Notes under the pieces: model-generated | Databases searched by the model: none | Seen by the model: only the letters and a program-made list of their open reading frames with translations | What the model was told of the DNA's origin: nothing | Made by a program: the position numbers and the translations under genes | Part shown: positions 5,850 through 8,110 of the stretch, in pieces | How positions within the stretch are numbered: position 1 is the stretch's first letter | How the letters are laid out: each line of letters opens with the position of its first letter | From: Actinomycetota bacterium | GTDB taxonomy: Bacteria > Actinomycetota > Thermoleophilia > Gaiellales > Gaiellaceae | DNA: 8,110 bases | Assembly: GCA_019234175.1 (NCBI GenBank) | Contig: JAFALP010000070.1 | Location: forward strand, 1 to 8,110 | Direction: 5' to 3'

Positions 5850-6079
5850 TTTTCAAGACAGGTGCATCAGCATTCGTCGTCGCATTCGCGCTGGCCGGCG
5901 GTGCGCTCGCCGACTCGACGCCGGTCTGCCCGCTGCCGAAGGGGCCGGTCAGGACGGTGAAGACGTCGCCGAATCAGCTCGTCGCCGTGGCGCTTCCGCA
6001 CGCGTCCGCGAAATCGGGGCTCGTGTGGCGCATCGCAAGACGATATGACTCGACGGTCGTCCGCATCACCTCCGCCTAG
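5846..6079 (+). CDS. Small predicted secreted protein, possibly a shortened I42 (chagasin-like) domain
   Basis: A 77-aa protein read from GTG 5846. Residues 1-22 look like a Sec signal peptide: one Lys near the start, the hydrophobic run 'AFVVAFALAGG', and an 'ALA' cleavage site before 'DSTPVC'. The mature part is only about 55 residues, with a single Cys. It contains 'SPNQLVAVALPHA', 'SGLVWRIARRYDSTVV' and 'RITSA', then a TAG. The alternation of a short beta strand, a 'SG-x-x-W' turn and 'D-x-x-VV' recalls the first half of I42/chagasin-like protease-inhibitor domains, normally about 90-110 residues. If so the protein is C-terminally truncated. This resemblance is from memory and weak. The gene is alone on the plus strand, diverges from the epoxide hydrolase operon and converges on the histidine kinase gene 31 nt away. 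Coding status is supported by the Shine-Dalgarno and signal peptide. Function is unknown. Confidence 0.62.
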   Translation: MIFKTGASAFVVAFALAGGALADSTPVCPLPKGPVRTVKTSPNQLVAVALPHASAKSGLVWRIARRYDSTVVRITSA

Positions 6080-6082
6080 GTG

Positions 6083-6095
6083 GCGAGGTCCTCGC
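6083..6095. terminator. Weak hairpin between convergent genes
   Basis: GCGAGGTCCTCGC forms a short stem (five G/C-rich pairs, three-base loop) in the 31-nt gap between the plus-strand secreted-protein gene and the end of the minus-strand kinase gene. It has no T-tract on either strand, so it is at best a weak bidirectional terminator and may be chance. Confidence 0.25.
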
Positions 6096-6110
6096 GCGCG
6101 CGTGAACAGG

Positions 6111-7295
6111 TTACAGGGCGGGAAACGCGACCGAGACGCGCAGGCCGCCGCCGGGGCGCGCCTCCGTCGTGACGGCCGCGTCGTGTGCGTCCGCGATCGC
6201 CTTCACGATGGACAGGCCGAGGCCGAGCCCCGTTCCGTCCGCGGTGCGGGAGCCGTCGAGCCGCTGGAAGGGCTGGAAGATCCGGTCGAGCTCGGACGGC
6301 CGGATCTCCTGACCCGTATTCGCGACGGTCAGGACGGCCCGGCCGTTCCGGGTCTCGGTGGCGACCTCGACCTCGCCATCTGCCACGTTGTGGCGGATCG
6401 CGTTCGAGACGAGGTTGGCGACGAGGCGCTCGACGAGACGCGGGTCGCCGGCGGTCTGCGCCGGTTCCAGCCGTGTGTCCACGACGAGCCCGTCGTGGCC
6501 TGCGGCGACGGTCGCCGCCCCTGCGATGGCGGCGAGGTCGACCGGCTGACGGTCGGCGAGGCCGCGCTGGCTCCGTGACAGCGTGAGCAGTGCCTCGATC
6601 AGCCGCTCCTGCTGCTCGCCGACGGCGAGGAGCTGCTCGCACGTGTGCCGGTAGGACTCGATGCTGGCATTCGGGTCGCTCAGCGCGAGCTCGAGCAGCG
6701 TGCGCTCGAGCGTGAGCGGCGTCCGAAGCTCGTGGGAGGCGTTCGCCACGAACTGCCGCTGCGCGTCGAACGAGGTCTCCAGCCGGGAGAGCAGGGCGTC
6801 GACGGTGCTGCCGAGCTGCGTGATCTCGTCGTCGGGGCCTTTGATCCCGAGACGACGATGCAGACTGCTCGCCGAGATGTCGCGCGTCGTCTCGGTGATC
6901 GTGCGCAGCGGCCGCAGCGCACGGCCGGCGATCACCCAACCCAGCCAGAGCGAGAAGAGCGCCATCACCGCCAGCGCGAACGCGGAGTCGACGAACAGCT
7001 TGTGCAGCGCGGCGTCCGACTGCCCCTGCGCGGCCGCGAGCTCGATCTTCGGATCGGCGACGAGAAGGTTCTTGGCGGGCGGCGAGAGCAGCAGCGCCTT
7101 CGCTTTCGGCAGCGCCGTGAGGTCGAATCTCTTCGCGACGACGGCCTGGCGTCCCGAGCTGATGAAGAAGTGGCCGGTGTACTGATGGTTGACGAGGACG
7201 TACGTGATCGCGAGAAGTGCGGCCGCGGACACGGTGAAGAGACCGCCGTAGATGAGCGTCAGGCGAAGCCGGATCGTGGGCGCGGGCAGCCTCAT
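6111..7295 (-). CDS. Membrane sensor histidine kinase
   Basis: A 394-aa sensor kinase. Transmembrane helix 1 covers about 13-35 and helix 2 about 104-124, with an extracytoplasmic loop of about 65 residues between them as the likely sensor. A HAMP linker follows (about 124-176, with 'ALRPLRTITETTRDIS'). The HisKA H-box 'ANASHELRTPL' carries the phospho-acceptor His188. The HATPase domain shows the N-box 'NLVSNAIRHN' (294-303), a G1 region 'VANTGQEI' in which Asn326 replaces the usual Asp and Glu330 replaces the second Gly of DxGxG, the F-box 'IFQPF', and an intact G2 'GTGLGLGLSIV' (354-364). Asn-type G1 boxes are, to my knowledge, common in actinobacterial kinases, so activity is still expected. 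The ATG overlaps the response regulator stop as ATGA (7292-7295), which ties it to that partner. The signal sensed is unknown. Confidence 0.95.
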   Translation of the reverse strand: MRLPAPTIRLRLTLIYGGLFTVSAAALLAITYVLVNHQYTGHFFISSGRQAVVAKRFDLTALPKAKALLLSPPAKNLLVADPKIELAAAQGQSDAALHKLFVDSAFALAVMALFSLWLGWVIAGRALRPLRTITETTRDISASSLHRRLGIKGPDDEITQLGSTVDALLSRLETSFDAQRQFVANASHELRTPLTLERTLLELALSDPNASIESYRHTCEQLLAVGEQQERLIEALLTLSRSQRGLADRQPVDLAAIAGAATVAAGHDGLVVDTRLEPAQTAGDPRLVERLVANLVSNAIRHNVADGEVEVATETRNGRAVLTVANTGQEIRPSELDRIFQPFQRLDGSRTADGTGLGLGLSIVKAIADAHDAAVTTEARPGGGLRVSVAFPAL

Positions 7296-7951
7296 GGCGC
7301 GATCCGGTAGCCGGCGTGCGGGACCGTCTCAATCAGCGGGGGCGCGCCGAGCTTGCGCCGGAGCCGGCTGATCGTCACCTTGACCACGTCGCCGTCGGGG
7401 TCCACGTACTCGTCCCAGCCGCGCGCGAGGAGGTCGCGGCTGGAGACCGGGGCGCCGCCGGCGGCGAGCAGGAGCTCGAGCACGGCGAGCTCCTTCGTGC
7501 TCAGCTCGAGACGCCGCCCGGATCGGCTCGCGACGCGCTGCACCGTGTCGAGCCGAACGTCTCCGCCGGTGAGGAGCGGCGACCGCGTCGTCTCGGTGCG
7601 ACGACCGAGCGCGCGAACCCGTGCGACGAGCTCGGCGAACGCGAACGGCTTCGGCAGATAGTCGTCGGCTCCGATGCCGAGACCGTCGACGCGGTCCTCG
7701 ATGGTGTCGGCGGCCGTGAGCATGAGCACGCGCGATCGCGACCGGCGTGCGACCAGCGCACGGCACACCTCGTCGCCGTGAATCCGCGGCAGGTCGCGGT
7801 CGAGCAGGATCACGTCGTACGCGTCGGCGGCGGCGTGCCGCAGTCCGTCCTCGCCGTCGAACGCGATGTCGACCGCCATGCCTTCGCGGCGCAGTCCGAC
7901 CGCGATCGTCGCGGCCAGCTCCTTGTGATCTTCGACGACGAGCACGCGCAT
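7292..7951 (-). CDS. OmpR/PhoB-family DNA-binding response regulator
   Basis: A 219-aa regulator. The receiver domain (1 to about 115) has acidic residues Glu7 and Asp8 in 'VVEDH', phospho-acceptor Asp51 in 'LLDRDLP', Thr79 in 'VLMLTAAD', and Lys101 in 'DDYLPKPFAF', so the whole phosphorylation site is intact. The C-terminal winged helix (about 125-219) has 'LSTKELAVLELLL', the recognition-helix region 'VVKVTISRLRRKLG', and the wing end 'ETVPHAGYRI', typical of OmpR/PhoB. The start is ATG 7951, with AGAGGAGG (7970-7963) 11 nt upstream. The further in-frame extension adds only non-homologous residues. It is the first gene of the two-component operon, followed by its kinase with a 4-nt overlap. 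The inverted repeats upstream suggest autoregulation and control of the divergent gene, which is inference. The regulon is unknown. Confidence 0.95.
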   Translation of the reverse strand: MRVLVVEDHKELAATIAVGLRREGMAVDIAFDGEDGLRHAAADAYDVILLDRDLPRIHGDEVCRALVARRSRSRVLMLTAADTIEDRVDGLGIGADDYLPKPFAFAELVARVRALGRRTETTRSPLLTGGDVRLDTVQRVASRSGRRLELSTKELAVLELLLAAGGAPVSSRDLLARGWDEYVDPDGDVVKVTISRLRRKLGAPPLIETVPHAGYRIAP

Positions 7952-7997
7952 CGCGCCCCCAACCTCCTCTGCGGTCTCCAAGGATGCCGCGGTTCGG

Positions 7998-8013
7998 GTT
8001 ACACGCAGGTAAC
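7998..8013. promoter_or_regulatory. Inverted repeat GTTAC-n6-GTAAC, candidate operator
   Basis: GTTAC (7998-8002) and GTAAC (8009-8013) form a perfect inverted repeat with a 6-nt spacer in the divergent region, 47 nt before the response regulator start. It may bind the regulator itself or another dimeric regulator. Assignment rests on symmetry and position only. Confidence 0.45.
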
Positions 8014-8027
8014 ACATTCTGTTCCTC

Positions 8028-8040
8028 CGCGGTAACCGCG
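8028..8040. promoter_or_regulatory. Palindrome CGCGGT-A-ACCGCG, candidate operator
   Basis: A perfect 6+1+6 palindrome whose core GGTAACC repeats the GGTAAC of the inverted repeat 15 nt to its left. Three copies of a GGTTAC/GGTAAC half-site thus lie within 7997-8037, between two divergent genes. No clear -10/-35 pair was found to place it relative to a promoter. Confidence 0.45.
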
Positions 8041-8061
8041 ACGGAGCTATCCGTTCCGGGG

Positions 8062-8110
8062 ATGCCCCGTACGCGAGTCCTCGTCGTCGTCTCCGTCGCC
8101 GCCGGTGCGG
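8062..8110 (+). CDS. Start of a divergent gene with probable signal peptide or membrane anchor (partial)
   Basis: An ATG at 8062 opens a frame to the window edge reading MPRTRVLVVVSVAAGA. Two Arg near the N-terminus followed by a hydrophobic, small-residue run is the typical beginning of an exported or membrane-anchored protein. The Shine-Dalgarno is not convincing: GGAG at 8043-8046 is too far away and only a GGGG run lies close. Its position opposite the response regulator suggests it may be a target of the two-component system. Only 16 codons are visible, so no family can be named. Confidence 0.5.
   Translation, partial: MPRTRVLVVVSVAAGA

Noticed and set aside
7316..8035. Plus-strand open frame opposite the response regulator
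   Set aside because: It is an antisense shadow of a regulator whose phosphorylation residues and winged helix are all in place.

Overview
This is a high-GC bacterial window (well above 60% G+C by eye, with strong G/C preference at third codon positions). It looks like a soil or freshwater actinobacterium, possibly of the Thermoleophilia type. That placement rests on codon use, GTG starts, dense 4-nt gene overlaps and the protein families present, not on a marker gene. Almost all genes lie on the minus strand, so the layout reads best from right to left. No stretch longer than about 155 nt lacks a gene. I see no tRNA, rRNA, CRISPR array, insertion sequence or integrase.

Right end (8110 to 6111): a 110-nt divergent intergenic region with GTTAC/GTAAC inverted repeats separates the first codons of a plus-strand gene (8062 onward, cut by the window) from a minus-strand two-component pair. 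The pair is an OmpR/PhoB-type response regulator followed by a membrane histidine kinase, joined by an ATGA overlap.

Middle (6079 to 5691): a short plus-strand gene encodes a 77-aa presumptive secreted protein, preceded by a possible 19-codon leader ORF whose stop overlaps its GTG start. It converges on the kinase gene across 31 nt.

Centre (5690 to 2663, minus): a tight four-gene operon encodes an EHN-type alpha/beta-hydrolase (epoxide hydrolase family), a one-domain cupin, a cytoplasmic thioredoxin-fold protein with one cysteine and a C-terminal beta domain, and a DUF6308-like protein. Junctions are GTGA, ATGA and zero-gap. The first three suggest a small-molecule or redox detoxification unit, but the substrate cannot be read from sequence.

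Left (2666 to 1): a small plus-strand four-cysteine zinc-ribbon gene shares a CTAG stop with the DUF6308-like gene. It diverges from a minus-strand operon of two consecutive CheB methylesterases, neither with a receiver domain and the first with a C-terminal zinc-binding module, followed by CheR, which runs off the window. No CheA, CheW, receptor or flagellar gene is present. This looks like a CheB/CheR module of the kind linked to non-chemotactic sensory systems, not a classical chemotaxis operon.
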